Shown: positions 44,916 to 53,963, counted from the stretch's first letter. The stretch is DNA of 64,000 bases from Burkholderiaceae bacterium (GCA_023954035.1 JAMLIT010000004.1:1-64000), one strand, 5' to 3'. A program made the numbers and translations. The notes: a model not told the origin generated them from the sequence alone.

Positions 44916-46601
44916 TCAGGGATAAAAGGCCAGCACCCGGTAGCCGGCAATGCGCGGGCCGGAGCTTGTGATGGCCATGGGAATCACGGCGCTCCATTCC
45001 GCGCCGGGGCGCAGCGGATTGGGAACGGAAAGGTCTTCAGGCTTAAGGACGCGTCGCAACACGGGCTGGTCGTCGGTATCGGTCAGCGTCAGTTCGATGG
45101 CCGGCGCTTCCACGGGCAGAGCGGCACGATTGCGCAGCGTGAGCGCAAATTGGTAGCGCTCGCCTTGTACCCGGTTGAACGAGGAGCCTTCGACCACGAC
45201 TGCGCCCATATCCCGGTAGTCGCCCACGCTGCAGTGCAGATACTCGCAGGCAAGAGCCCACAACGGTCGGCTTTGCGGCCACATGGCAGACAGCCTGGCG
45301 CGCTCATGCAGGCCGATCTGCGCCGCCAGTCCCAGCAGCAGCGCCAGTACGGCGAGCAGCAGGCCGGCGCGCACGCTGGCTGCGGACCAGAAGGCGCGCC
45401 GGCGCGCCTGGCGCACGAAGGACAGTTCACGCTCCGACTCCGAAAGATCCTGCGGCGCAGTCGCCAGCGCCGTGGGCTCTGGCGCGACCGTTGCCGCGGA
45501 TGGGCCCGTGTACGCGTCGACCGCCGCCAGCCCCTGCTGGACAGGTCCATCTTCCTGCACCAGGGTCCAGTCAGGATCGTCGGGATCCCCGGCGGCGTCT
45601 GCAGGCGCTTGCGGATCGGACGGCGTCGGCTGCTGCAGTGGGACCGCAGAAGGTCCCGCCGTGGCGAGAGGCGCACCCGCTGCAGGGGCAGGCGATGCCG
45701 GCAAAATCGGCTCGGTCGTCACTGGCGCGGACGCAGCCCATGGGGGCCTCGGCAAAGATCCGGCAGACAGGGGCTGGACTGCGGGCGCATCGCTTTTCCC
45801 CGTAGACCATTCGGCCACCTCGGCGATGAAATGGGCGAGATCGGGCTCAGGTCCATCGCCCTGGTCCCAGGACGCCGGCGGCGTCGATGCCGGCGGCGCG
45901 GGCGGCACTTCGTCGAAGAGTGCGGGCCAATCGCTGTCGCGTTCGTCCGGCTGCGCGGCGGGCAGTTCATAGCCGTGCGGACGCGCGGCCGGGGCAGGAC
46001 GGAGGAATCCATCGGTCAGCCCCTCTGCCGCCCGCCAAGGGTCTTGCCATGGCGAGCTCGTGCGGCCAGGCGCGGCGGGCGGCGCGGACTGGGACTGCGA
46101 TGTCGCCTCGCCCCGGTGAGCAGCTTCGCCAGCACGATCGTCCTGATCGTCGAACGGCTGCTGTGCCGGATCACGCAAAAACGCGGGGACATGGTCGGCC
46201 GGGGCCAGCTCTTGCGCCACTTGCTCGGCGTCCAGGTCGCCGATTTGCGTCGCGGCAAAGCCATCGTCCGAATCCTCCGAGTCCGAGGCGTCCTCAGGGG
46301 GCGACACTGCCGGCTGAACGGGCGCAGCCAGGCCGCGCGATGCCGCGACCGGGTCCCCCGCGCCACTGCCCCAGTTCCGCGCCTGGGGCAGGGGTTCCGG
46401 CGCGCGTTCCACCGGACCGCGCAAGCGATCCAGCGCCATCTCCGGGAGCAGGGGCTCCGGCGCGGCGGGCTCCAGCGAAAGCATTGCGTCGAAGACCTCC
46501 TTGCAGTGCCCACAACGCACCCAACCTTCGGAAATGCGCAGCTGGTCGGCCACCACCTTGAAGCGCGTGTGGCAGGCAGGGCAGCGGGTGGTCTGGCTCA
46601 T
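44916..46601 (-). CDS. Zinc-ribbon and DUF3426 domain membrane protein
   Basis: 561 residues. An N-terminal zinc ribbon of the MJ0042 type (TRCPACHTRFKVVADQ, VRCGHCKEVFDA) is followed by about 330 residues rich in Pro, Ala, Asp and Glu with low complexity. A single membrane segment (SVRAGLLLAVLALLLGLAAQIGL) precedes the C-terminal DUF3426 domain (VVVEGSSFNRVQGERYQFALTLRN, PLRPGAEWSAVIPMAI). The topology would put the ribbon in the cytoplasm and DUF3426 outside. Function is unknown; it regularly follows prmA in betaproteobacteria. Confidence 0.85.
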   Translation of the reverse strand: MSQTTRCPACHTRFKVVADQLRISEGWVRCGHCKEVFDAMLSLEPAAPEPLLPEMALDRLRGPVERAPEPLPQARNWGSGAGDPVAASRGLAAPVQPAVSPPEDASDSEDSDDGFAATQIGDLDAEQVAQELAPADHVPAFLRDPAQQPFDDQDDRAGEAAHRGEATSQSQSAPPAAPGRTSSPWQDPWRAAEGLTDGFLRPAPAARPHGYELPAAQPDERDSDWPALFDEVPPAPPASTPPASWDQGDGPEPDLAHFIAEVAEWSTGKSDAPAVQPLSAGSLPRPPWAASAPVTTEPILPASPAPAAGAPLATAGPSAVPLQQPTPSDPQAPADAAGDPDDPDWTLVQEDGPVQQGLAAVDAYTGPSAATVAPEPTALATAPQDLSESERELSFVRQARRRAFWSAASVRAGLLLAVLALLLGLAAQIGLHERARLSAMWPQSRPLWALACEYLHCSVGDYRDMGAVVVEGSSFNRVQGERYQFALTLRNRAALPVEAPAIELTLTDTDDQPVLRRVLKPEDLSVPNPLRPGAEWSAVIPMAITSSGPRIAGYRVLAFYP

Positions 46602-46637
46602 CGGCTGGGAGACTTGGAAACCGCTACGAGGGCGCGC

Positions 46638-47534
46638 TCAAGGGCGTCTGGCCGCCATCAACACCCAGCCGTCCTCGCTGTCCGCCACCGAAAGGGCCAA
46701 CCAGGGCGCGTAGGTTTCTTGCAGCTCGGCCGCCTGGCGATCGAGAATGCCGGCCAGAACCAGGTGCCCGCCGCTGGCCACGTGCGCGCTCAGCAGCGGG
46801 GCGAGCACACGCAGCGGAGTCGCCAGGATATTGGCCAGGACCACGTCGTAGCGGCCCGCTGCGCACTCCGGAAGGCCCGCACGCAATTGCACGCCGTTGG
46901 CGTCGGCGTTGTGGCGGGTCGACTCGACCGCGGCAGGGTCGATGTCAACCGCATCAATGTCGCGCGCGCCGAACTTTGCGGCGCCAATGGCCAGGATGCC
47001 GGAACCACAGCCATAGTCCAGTACGCGTGCCGGCCCCATGCCGCTGGCGTGGGCAGCAATCCAGCGCAAACACATGCGCGTGGTGGGATGCGTTCCGGTC
47101 CCGAAGGCCAGTCCAGGATCCAGGCGGATCAGGTGGCTGGCCTGCTCTGGCGGCTCATGCCAGGTAGGCACAATCCAGAACGTGGGCGTGATCGGCACCG
47201 GCGCAAACTGCGACTGCGTCAGCCGCACCCAGTCCTGCTCGGGCAGCGGCGCGAGGCCCAGAACCTCGCAGTGCGAAAAAAAATCTTGCGCGCGCAGCAC
47301 GTGCAGGGCCTCGTCAGCGATCTCCTGGGTGGCAAAGAGCGCCAGCACCCGGGTGCGCTGCCAGCTGCTCTGCGGCGCTGGCATGCCGGGTTCGCCAAAC
47401 AAGGCCTGCTCGGCGTCGGTATGGGCATCGGCGTCCTCGACGGAGACGCTGAGCGCGTCGAGCGCCTCCAGCGCATCGCTCAGCAGCTCGACCTGCTCTC
47501 GCGCGCAGGCCAGGCTCAGTTCATGCATGCTCAT
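46638..47534 (-). CDS. prmA: Ribosomal protein L11 methyltransferase
   Basis: 298 residues from MSMHELSL (an ATG two codons later is equally possible). An N-terminal L11-recognition domain (ALSVSVEDADA, EQALFGEPG) precedes the SAM domain: LDPGLAFGTGTHPTTRMCLRW, VLDYGCGSGILAIGAAKFGA and DVVLANILATPLRVLAPLL, with the NPxY-equivalent NIL. It trimethylates several L11 residues. The gene begins 16 nt after accC and follows accB-accC in one operon. Confidence 0.95.
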   Translation of the reverse strand: MSMHELSLACAREQVELLSDALEALDALSVSVEDADAHTDAEQALFGEPGMPAPQSSWQRTRVLALFATQEIADEALHVLRAQDFFSHCEVLGLAPLPEQDWVRLTQSQFAPVPITPTFWIVPTWHEPPEQASHLIRLDPGLAFGTGTHPTTRMCLRWIAAHASGMGPARVLDYGCGSGILAIGAAKFGARDIDAVDIDPAAVESTRHNADANGVQLRAGLPECAAGRYDVVLANILATPLRVLAPLLSAHVASGGHLVLAGILDRQAAELQETYAPWLALSVADSEDGWVLMAARRP

Positions 47535-47550
47535 CAGGGGCCGGGCCGTG

Positions 47551-48900
47551 TCAGCGCTTGCGCTGCGAAAGCCACTGTTCCAGGTAATGGATGTTGGTGC
47601 CGCCCGTAAGAAAGTTCGCATCCACCATCAATTCCCGATGGAGCGCCACGTTGGTGTGGATGCCTTCGATCACGGTTTCGGACAGGGCCGTGCGCATGCG
47701 CGCCAAGGCCTGCTCCCGCGTATCGCCGTGCACGATGATCTTGCCAATCATCGAGTCGTAGTTGGGCGGCACGTAGTAGTTGGTGTAGACGTGGGAATCA
47801 ACCCGCACGCCCGGTCCGCCCGGGGCGTGCCAGGTGGTGATTCGCCCTGGCGAAGGGATGAACTTGTAGGGGTCCTCGGCGTTGATGCGGCATTCGATCG
47901 CATGCCCGCGAATCTGGATCTGGCGCTGGGTGAACGGCAGCTTCTCGCCGGCCGCCACCATGATCTGCGTGCGAACGATGTCCACGCCGGTAATCCATTC
48001 GGTGACCGGGTGCTCGACCTGGACCCGGGTATTCATTTCAATGAAGTAGAACTCGCCGTTTTCGTAGAGGAACTCGAAAGTGCCTGCGCCGCGGTAGCCG
48101 ATCTTCTTGCAGGCGGCCACGCAGCGCTCGCCGATCTTTTCGATCAATTTGCGGGCAATGCCGGGAGCGGGCGCCTCTTCGATGACTTTCTGGTGGCGAC
48201 GCTGCATGGAGCAGTCGCGCTCGCCCAGGTAAACGGCGTTGCGGTGCTTGTCGGCAAGCACCTGAATTTCGATATGCCGCGGGTTCTGCAAGAACTTTTC
48301 CATGTAGACGGCGGGGTTGCCGAAGGCGGTTCCCGCTTCGGCCTTGGTCATCTGCACGGCGTTGACGAGCGCGGCCTCGGTATGCACCACGCGCATGCCG
48401 CGCCCGCCGCCGCCGCCGGCCGCCTTGATGATCACCGGGTAGCCGACCGACTTGGCAATGCGGCGGATCTGCACCGGGTCGTCGGGCAGTTCGCCCTCGG
48501 AGCCCGGCACGCACGGCACGCCCGCCTTGATCATGGCCTGCTTGGCAGAGACCTTGTCCCCCATGGTGCGGATCGACTCGGGGGTAGGGCCGATGAACTG
48601 GAAGCCACTTTTCTCCACGCGCTCGGCGAAGTCGGCGTTTTCGCTCAAGAAACCATAGCCCGGGTGGATCGCTTCGGCGTCGGTCACCTCGGCGGCCGAG
48701 ATGATGGCCGGCATGTTGAGATAGGACAGCGGAGAGGGTGCCGGCCCGATGCACACCGCCTCCTCGGCCAGTTTGATGTATTTGGCGTCGCGGTCGGCCT
48801 CGGAATACACCATGACCGCCTTGACGCCCAGCTCGTGGCAGGCGCGTTGAATGCGCAGCGCGATCTCTCCCCGGTTGGCGACCAGTATCTTTTTAAACAT
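47551..48900 (-). CDS. accC: Acetyl-CoA carboxylase, biotin carboxylase subunit
   Basis: 449 residues. It carboxylates biotin on AccB at the expense of ATP and bicarbonate, the first half of malonyl-CoA synthesis. [20 protein letters not shown] is the N-terminus, [17 protein letters not shown] the ATP-grasp glycine loop, [22 protein letters not shown] the metal-binding segment, and [17 protein letters not shown] the C-terminal lid. Length is standard. It lies 92 nt downstream of accB. Confidence 0.97.
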   Translation of the reverse strand: MFKKILVANRGEIALRIQRACHELGVKAVMVYSEADRDAKYIKLAEEAVCIGPAPSPLSYLNMPAIISAAEVTDAEAIHPGYGFLSENADFAERVEKSGFQFIGPTPESIRTMGDKVSAKQAMIKAGVPCVPGSEGELPDDPVQIRRIAKSVGYPVIIKAAGGGGGRGMRVVHTEAALVNAVQMTKAEAGTAFGNPAVYMEKFLQNPRHIEIQVLADKHRNAVYLGERDCSMQRRHQKVIEEAPAPGIARKLIEKIGERCVAACKKIGYRGAGTFEFLYENGEFYFIEMNTRVQVEHPVTEWITGVDIVRTQIMVAAGEKLPFTQRQIQIRGHAIECRINAEDPYKFIPSPGRITTWHAPGGPGVRVDSHVYTNYYVPPNYDSMIGKIIVHGDTREQALARMRTALSETVIEGIHTNVALHRELMVDANFLTGGTNIHYLEQWLSQRKR

Positions 48901-48992
48901 ACGCTGCCTTGGGCCGCATGTTTGCGACCGGATTTTTCTTAGTCATGCACTGCCTCCCGGCGCGCAGCCCCTGCGTTCGTGCACATGGGCGC

Positions 48993-49445
48993 CTACTCGA
49001 TGACGAAGAGCGGTTGGCCATATTCAACGGCCTGGCCGTTCTCGCCAAGAATGCGGGTGACCGTGCCAGACTTGTCGGCCTCGATCTCGTTGAGAATCTT
49101 CATGGCCTCGATGATGCAGATGGTGTCGCCTTCCTTCACCACGCTGCCGATCTCGACGAAGGCCTTGGCACCTGGGCTGGAAGCGCGGTAGAAGGTGCCC
49201 ACCATGGGCGATTTGACCGTATGGCCTGCGGGCTCGGCCGCCACAGGCGCTGGAGCGGGCAGCCCGGGTACGGGCGCCGCAGCCTGCGCGGCCGGCGCAG
49301 GCGCCGCAGCCGGGACCACCTGCTGAACGACGGTGCTGCCACTTTTGACGATGCGCACCTTGCCCTCGGCCTCGGTGATCTCCAGTTCGGAGACATTGGA
49401 TTCGGAGACGAGGTCGATCAGGGTTTTGAGTTTTCGAAGATCCAT
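48993..49445 (-). CDS. accB: Biotin carboxyl carrier protein of acetyl-CoA carboxylase
   Basis: 150 residues. The N-terminal [27 protein letters not shown] is followed by an Ala/Pro hinge and the biotinyl domain, with the biotinylated Lys in [15 protein letters not shown] and the thumb segment preceding it. It carries carboxybiotin from AccC to the AccAD transferase. It heads the accB-accC-prmA operon; the 120-nt gap upstream should hold the promoter. Confidence 0.97.
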   Translation of the reverse strand: MDLRKLKTLIDLVSESNVSELEITEAEGKVRIVKSGSTVVQQVVPAAAPAPAAQAAAPVPGLPAPAPVAAEPAGHTVKSPMVGTFYRASSPGAKAFVEIGSVVKEGDTICIIEAMKILNEIEADKSGTVTRILGENGQAVEYGQPLFVIE

Positions 49446-49512
49446 GGAAGCTCCCGCTGGGGATTCAGAACAGGGCGCGAATTTACTCTAAATTCGATCT
49501 TGTTCGTGCATT

Positions 49513-49532
49513 TGGCGTGTTTCTCGCCCAAT
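49513..49532. promoter_or_regulatory. Possible dyad operator upstream of accB
   Basis: TTGGCG, TGTTTCT, CGCCCAA: an inverted repeat with one inserted base, about 70 nt before the accB ATG. It could be bound by a dimeric regulator of fatty-acid synthesis. It does not match the BirA operator known to me, so no regulator is assigned. Confidence 0.3.
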
Positions 49533-49565
49533 TTCGTAAAAATCTTCTGACGGAAATCGCATGCC

Positions 49566-50129
49566 TCAGCCCGGCTTGGCGACCCAATCCCGCAAGTCCT
49601 CGGGCTTGATCTGGCCCATTTTACGATGCACGACGCGGCCATCCGCCGAAAACACAACGGTGAACGGCAGGCCGCCCGCCAGGTTGCCCAGAGAACGGGA
49701 GAGGTCCGTCCCCTTCAAGCCGGCCATGCCGATCGGAAAGTCGACGGGGCTGCGCTCGAGGAACCTGCGCACCGCCGGCGTCTGGTCCACGGCCAGTCCC
49801 AGCACCTGCCAGCCGCGCGCGCGCTGCTCGGCGAAGAAAGCGTTGAGGAGCGGCAATTCGGCAATGCATGGCGGGCACCAGGTGGCCCAGAAGTTCAGCA
49901 GCAGCGGCTGGCCCCGGAAATCTGCTGCCGCCAAGACTTCGCCTGCGGGCGTCTCGAAGGCCAGGTCAAAAAAAACGCCACCGCCTTGGTGGGCTGCCTC
50001 CGCGGCATGGGGCTGCAGGCGCCACCAGGCCCACGCAGCGCCCATGGCCGCTGCAGTGGCCGCCACACCGCCGTAGAGAACGCGGCGTCGGCTGGGCCGG
50101 GGAGCGCCCGGCAAGGAAGAAGGGGTCAC
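49566..50129 (-). CDS. TlpA/ResA-like periplasmic thioredoxin
   Basis: 187 residues from a GTG at 50129. The N-terminus has SRRRVLYGGVAATAAAMGAAWA, which could be a Tat-like signal or a membrane anchor. The thioredoxin fold has the active site NFWATWCPPCIAELPLL and the distal FPIGMAGLKG and GGLPFTVVFSADGRVV (cis-Pro region). Such proteins reduce disulfides outside the membrane, for example in cytochrome c maturation. It overlaps the upstream gene by 4 nt (GTGA). Confidence 0.9.
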   Translation of the reverse strand: MTPSSLPGAPRPSRRRVLYGGVAATAAAMGAAWAWWRLQPHAAEAAHQGGGVFFDLAFETPAGEVLAAADFRGQPLLLNFWATWCPPCIAELPLLNAFFAEQRARGWQVLGLAVDQTPAVRRFLERSPVDFPIGMAGLKGTDLSRSLGNLAGGLPFTVVFSADGRVVHRKMGQIKPEDLRDWVAKPG

Positions 50130-50731
50130 GGCAGGGATTCCAGCAAGAGTTGGCGCACGGCTGCGATGCCGCCGCGCGGCGCACGTCCATCGCTGCCGCC
50201 GCGCAGCGCGCCGCGCAGGTCGTCAAGATCGTAAATGATCAGGTGCAGGCCCACGCGCTCGCCCCCGGCAATGCCGGGCAAAGCGATGCCCAGGGCCTCG
50301 ACGGGGCGCCCGTGCAAGCCCTTCACCGTGGTCGGGGTATAGCCCACCCCCTGCTCAATGAGCGCAATTTCTGCGGACTTGGGGTCGTCGCAGAACAATT
50401 GAAGGTAGATGTCGGAATGGCGCGTGGCCGTGCCCTGCCAGACGGCGCCGCCCAAATGCGGCCGGAACTGCGCCAGGCGCTCCATCCAGTGCAGCGCCAG
50501 CGCGCGCAGGGCGCGCAGTTCTTCGGGCTGCGTGTCGGCACAGAACAGGGCAATGTGCTCGCGGATGGCTTCGTCCAGCAAAGCCTTGTCGGGCAGCGGG
50601 GTGCGCGCGGGGGCGCCCAGCAACTCCAGCGCGCGGCGCTTGGCACGGCCCAGTTCGAGGCCATCTTCGACCACAAGACGCGCGGCGGTGCGGGCGATCT
50701 CCAGCGCAAGAGACGATTCGGCGATTGGCAT
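50126..50731 (-). CDS. Conserved protein of unknown function
   Basis: 201 residues, soluble, no signal peptide. Regular features are EIARTAARLVVEDGLELGRAKRRALELLG near the N-terminus, RHSDIYLQLFCDDPKSAEIALIEQGVGYTP in the middle, and GERVGLHLIIYDLDDLRGALRGG towards the end. The middle segment recalls nucleotidyltransferase-like strands, but I see no GS/DxD active site and claim no function. The location beside mpl (divergent) and tlpA (overlapping) is the only context. Confidence 0.7.
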   Translation of the reverse strand: MPIAESSLALEIARTAARLVVEDGLELGRAKRRALELLGAPARTPLPDKALLDEAIREHIALFCADTQPEELRALRALALHWMERLAQFRPHLGGAVWQGTATRHSDIYLQLFCDDPKSAEIALIEQGVGYTPTTVKGLHGRPVEALGIALPGIAGGERVGLHLIIYDLDDLRGALRGGSDGRAPRGGIAAVRQLLLESLP

Positions 50732-50830
50732 GGCGCCATTGTCGCCCGCTGCGCAGACCGCACGCAGGGGGCGGTCTTAGGGCTGCCGAGAAGCGCGCTC
50801 GCCATGGCTCTATGGTCGCCAAAAGACTAC

Positions 50831-50891
50831 TAAAACAATAGCTTGAAACGCTCTATGCATAAGCGCTAGGGGCCATATTTGCTCAAAATTT
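50831..50891 (+). repeat. Dispersed palindromic repeat, copy e
   Basis: Reads AATAGCTTGAAACGCT, spacer CTATGC, ATAAGCGCTAGGGGCC, then ATATTTGCTCAAAATTT. It lies between the divergent unknown gene and mpl, ending 39 nt before the mpl ATG, so it could influence the mpl promoter or leader. Confidence 0.72.
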
Positions 50892-50930
50892 CTGCGCCGT
50901 GCGGTGGCGCAAGCCACTAAGATGGCGCCC

Positions 50931-52355
50931 ATGCACATTCACATTCTCGGCATCTGCGGCAGCTTCATGGGGGGGCTGGCTGCGCTGGCACGCGAGGCCG
51001 GCCACCGCGTCACCGGCTGCGACGCCGGGGTGTATCCGCCCATGAGCGAGCAATTGCGCGCCCTAGGCATCGATCTGGTCGAAGGCTTTGGCACCGACCA
51101 GATGGCGCTGGCGCCCGATGTGTTCGTTGTGGGCAATGTGGTCAGCCGCGCCCGCTTGCCCGACGGCAGCGCCAAATTTCCACTGATGGAGGCAATTCTC
51201 GACGCCGGCGCCCGCTACACCAGCGGCCCCCAGTGGCTCAGCGAGCACATTCTGGCGGGTCGCCACGTGCTGGCCGTCGCGGGGACGCACGGCAAGACGA
51301 CGACCACATCGATGCTGGCGTGGATTTTGGAGTGCAGCGGCCTGGCCCCGGGTTTTCTGGTGGGGGGCGTTCCGCTCAATTTCGGCGTTTCCGCGCGCCT
51401 GGGCGCAATCGAGCGGCCGGGGCCGCAGCCCGGCGCACCCCTGTTCGTCATCGAGGCCGACGAGTACGACACGGCCTTCTTCGACAAGCGCAGCAAGTTC
51501 TTGCATTACCGGCCGCGCACCGCCGTGCTCAACAACCTGGAGTTCGATCACGCCGACATTTTTGACGATCTGGCCTCCATCGAGCGCCAATTCCACCACT
51601 TGTTGCGCACTGTGCCGGCGGCAGGCTGTGTGGTGGTCAATGGCCTGGAAGAGAGTTTGGCGCGGGTGCTGCACGCGGGCTGCTGGAGCCCTGTCCGCAG
51701 TTTCGGCAGTGCTGCCAGCGACTGGAGCGCAAGCGGCGAACCTGGCGCCTTCGACGTCTTGCTGCGCGGCAAGCGGGTCGCGCGGGTGGAGTGGGCGCTG
51801 ACGGGCACGCACAACCAGCTCAACGCTCTGGCAGCCATTGCCGCAGCGGCGCATGTCGGCGTCGAGCCGGGGGCGGCGTCGCAGGCGCTGCGGACCTTTC
51901 AGAGCGTGCGCCGGCGCATGGAACTGCGCGGGACCGTGCGTGGCATCGCGGTCTACGACGATTTTGCCCACCACCCGACGGCCATCCGCACAACCCTGGA
52001 CGGTCTGCGACGCAGCCTGGGTGACAGAGGGCGCATCCTGGCGGCCTTCGAGCCGCGCAGCAACACGATGAAGCTGGGCACCATGAAGTCGCAGTTGCCC
52101 TGGGCGCTGGAGAGCGCCGACCTGGCGTTTTGCCATACCGCCGGGCTGGACTGGGATGCCGGCGCCGCGCTCGCCGCCATGGGCACAGGCCCGCATGGGC
52201 GCGCCCACACCGCCGCGACGCTCGATCAACTGGTGCAACAAATCGCCCAGACGGCTCAGCCCGGCGACCACGTCGTATGCATGAGCAACGGGGCCTTCGG
52301 CAACGTGCATGCGCGCCTGCTGGCGGCACTGGCGCAACCAGGCACTATGAATTAA
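50931..52355 (+). CDS. mpl: UDP-N-acetylmuramate:L-Ala-gamma-D-Glu-meso-DAP ligase
   Basis: 474 residues, a Mur-ligase that reattaches recycled murein tripeptide to UDP-MurNAc. MHIHILGICGSFMGGLAALAREAGH is the N-terminal nucleotide fold, VAGTHGKTTTTSMLAWILE the ATP P-loop, FVIEADEYDTAFFDKRSKFLHY the Mpl-specific segment, and VYDDFAHHPTAIRTTLDGLR and AFEPRSNTMKLG the C-terminal domain. The ATG at 50931 matches the family start; ATGs 3 and 9 codons upstream are possible. It belongs with ampD (42.3 kb) functionally. Confidence 0.95.
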   Translation: MHIHILGICGSFMGGLAALAREAGHRVTGCDAGVYPPMSEQLRALGIDLVEGFGTDQMALAPDVFVVGNVVSRARLPDGSAKFPLMEAILDAGARYTSGPQWLSEHILAGRHVLAVAGTHGKTTTTSMLAWILECSGLAPGFLVGGVPLNFGVSARLGAIERPGPQPGAPLFVIEADEYDTAFFDKRSKFLHYRPRTAVLNNLEFDHADIFDDLASIERQFHHLLRTVPAAGCVVVNGLEESLARVLHAGCWSPVRSFGSAASDWSASGEPGAFDVLLRGKRVARVEWALTGTHNQLNALAAIAAAAHVGVEPGAASQALRTFQSVRRRMELRGTVRGIAVYDDFAHHPTAIRTTLDGLRRSLGDRGRILAAFEPRSNTMKLGTMKSQLPWALESADLAFCHTAGLDWDAGAALAAMGTGPHGRAHTAATLDQLVQQIAQTAQPGDHVVCMSNGAFGNVHARLLAALAQPGTMN

Positions 52356-52400
52356 ATAGCTGCTCGCGCTTGTTTAGCAAGCGCTGGAGGGGAAAATGGC
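52353..52400 (+). repeat. Dispersed palindromic repeat, copy f
   Basis: Starts at the mpl stop codon: AAATAGCTGCTCGCGCTTG, spacer TTTAG, CAAGCGCTGGAGGGGAAAAT. The element supplies the TAA of mpl, so its arrival probably set the present end of that gene. Confidence 0.7.
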
Positions 52401-52420
52401 TCGCGCAGTGTTTCCGCGCA

Positions 52421-52732
52421 CTAGTAACTGATCGACATGGACTCCAGGTCGATGCGCACCACGGGTTTGGCCAGGGCTCCGTTCGTCGCGCGGGCAAACT
52501 TCTGAAACCAGTCCGGGTCGGCGAGCAATGCGGGGCCGGCTGCGCGCGCGACGGTCAGCACCTTGTCGGCCAGAAGCACCTTGCCGCTGGCGCGCAGAGG
52601 CTCGCATTCGAGGCGGGTGAATTCGTCGTCCAGCCAGCGGCGCGCGGCCTCCGACGGCATGGGCGCGTGACCTTCAAGGTCGAAACGGAATTCCTGGTTG
52701 CGGTCGACGGTAACCGACACTTCGCTGTGCAT
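52421..52732 (-). CDS. Small conserved protein of unknown function
   Basis: 103 residues, soluble. MHSEVSVTVDRNQEFRFDLEGH is followed by EAARRWLDDEFTRLECEPLRASGKVLLADKVL and DPDWFQKFARATNGALAKP. No signal peptide, membrane segment or known motif. It follows aroG on the same strand with a 60-nt gap that holds a likely terminator, so it is probably expressed on its own or at low level by read-through. Confidence 0.65.
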   Translation of the reverse strand: MHSEVSVTVDRNQEFRFDLEGHAPMPSEAARRWLDDEFTRLECEPLRASGKVLLADKVLTVARAAGPALLADPDWFQKFARATNGALAKPVVRIDLESMSISY

Positions 52733-52753
52733 GGCGAGCCTTTCTTATGGAAA

Positions 52754-52779
52754 ACGAAAGCGCCGGGCGCGGGCCCGGC
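52754..52779 (-). terminator. Probable terminator after aroG
   Basis: On the minus strand GCCGGGC CCGC GCCCGGC, a perfect 7-bp stem, followed by GCTTTCGTTTT. The T-tract is interrupted, so termination may be partial. Confidence 0.5.
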
Positions 52780-52792
52780 CCCATGCACAAGC

Positions 52793-53920
52793 TTACACCG
52801 CCGCCTTGCGGCGCTCAGCGACGGCCGCCGAGAGTTCTCCGAGCGTGGCGAGGGAGTCCTCCCAGCCCAGGCAGGCGTCGGTGATGCTTTGCCCGTAGGT
52901 GAGCGCGGCGGGCTGGTCCTTGCCGGGCGTGAACTTCTGGGCGCCCGCGACCAGATGGCTTTCGATCATCAGCCCGAACACGCAGCGCGAGCCGCCTGCC
53001 ACCTGCGCGGCAATCTCCCGCGCCACGTCTTGCTGGCGTTCGTGCTGCTTGCTGCTGTTGGCGTGGCTGCAGTCGACCATCAGGGTGGCGGGGAGCTTGG
53101 CCGCCTGCAGGTCCTTGCACGCCGCGGCTACGCTGGCCGCGTCGTAGTTGGGCGCTTTGCCGCCGCGCAGAATCACGTGGCAGTCCTTGTTGCCCTTGGT
53201 ATCGACAATCGCCACTTGGCCGTTCTTGTGCACCGACAAGAAGTGGTGGCCGCGGCTGGCCGACTGGATCGCGTCGGTGGCGATGCGGATGTTGCCGTCG
53301 GTGCCGTTCTTGAAGCCGATGGGCGCCGAGAGACCGGAGGCCAGCTCGCGGTGCACCTGGCTTTCGGTGGTGCGCGCGCCGATGGCGCCCCAGCTGATCA
53401 GATCGCCGATGTACTGGGGCGAGATCACGTCGAGGAACTCGCTGCCCGCCGGCACGCCCAGGCGGTTGATGTCGATCAGCAGCTGGCGCGCGATGCGCAG
53501 GCCCTCGTCAATGCGGTAGCTCTCGTCCAGGTAGGGGTCGTTGATGAGTCCTTTCCAGCCCACCGTGGTGCGCGGTTTTTCAAAATACACCCGCATCACG
53601 ATTTCCAGCGTGTCCTTGTACTGCTCGCGCGCCGCCTGCAGCTTGCGGGCATAGTCCAGCGCCGCTTCCGGGTTGTGGATCGAACAGGGCCCAATGACCA
53701 CCAGCAGGCGATCGTCCTTGCCGGCCATGATGTCGTGGATGCTGCGCCGGGTGCGTTTGATCAGGCTCTCGGCCCTGGTCCCGCGAATCGGGAAAAAGCG
53801 GATCAGATGCTCTGGAGGTGGCAACACGGTGATTTCCTTGATGCGTTCGTCGTCGGTATCGCTGGTTTTCTCGACGCTTCGGTACCAGGCATCGCTGGAC
53901 GGATGTGCTGCTGCAGTCAT
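52793..53920 (-). CDS. aroG: 3-deoxy-7-phosphoheptulonate (DAHP) synthase, class I
   Basis: 375 residues from the ATG at 53920. It condenses PEP and erythrose-4-phosphate, the first step of aromatic amino-acid synthesis. Class I alpha motifs: LLVVIGPCSIHNPEAALDYARKL, KPRTTVGWKGLINDP, SPQYIGDLISWGAIGARTTESQ, and the metal/PEP residues in VDCSHANSSKQHERQQ. An open frame continues upstream to a GTG at 54106, but that would read through a terminator and a leader peptide, so the ATG at 53920 (AAAGAG 6 nt before it) is preferred. Expression is probably controlled by attenuation in the 170-nt leader, and enzyme activity by aromatic end products. Confidence 0.96.
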   Translation of the reverse strand: MTAAAHPSSDAWYRSVEKTSDTDDERIKEITVLPPPEHLIRFFPIRGTRAESLIKRTRRSIHDIMAGKDDRLLVVIGPCSIHNPEAALDYARKLQAAREQYKDTLEIVMRVYFEKPRTTVGWKGLINDPYLDESYRIDEGLRIARQLLIDINRLGVPAGSEFLDVISPQYIGDLISWGAIGARTTESQVHRELASGLSAPIGFKNGTDGNIRIATDAIQSASRGHHFLSVHKNGQVAIVDTKGNKDCHVILRGGKAPNYDAASVAAACKDLQAAKLPATLMVDCSHANSSKQHERQQDVAREIAAQVAGGSRCVFGLMIESHLVAGAQKFTPGKDQPAALTYGQSITDACLGWEDSLATLGELSAAVAERRKAAV

Positions 53921-53963
53921 GGATCTCTTTCGAAAGATGGAAAAAAAAGGAGGGCTGAACAAC

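Noticed and set aside
43959-47609. A 1216-codon open frame on the plus strand opposite the PfkB-kinase, DUF3426 and prmA genes
   Set aside because: It is a by-product of high GC; the three genes on the minus strand have clear family motifs, and the plus-strand translation is Arg/His/Gly-rich without any.
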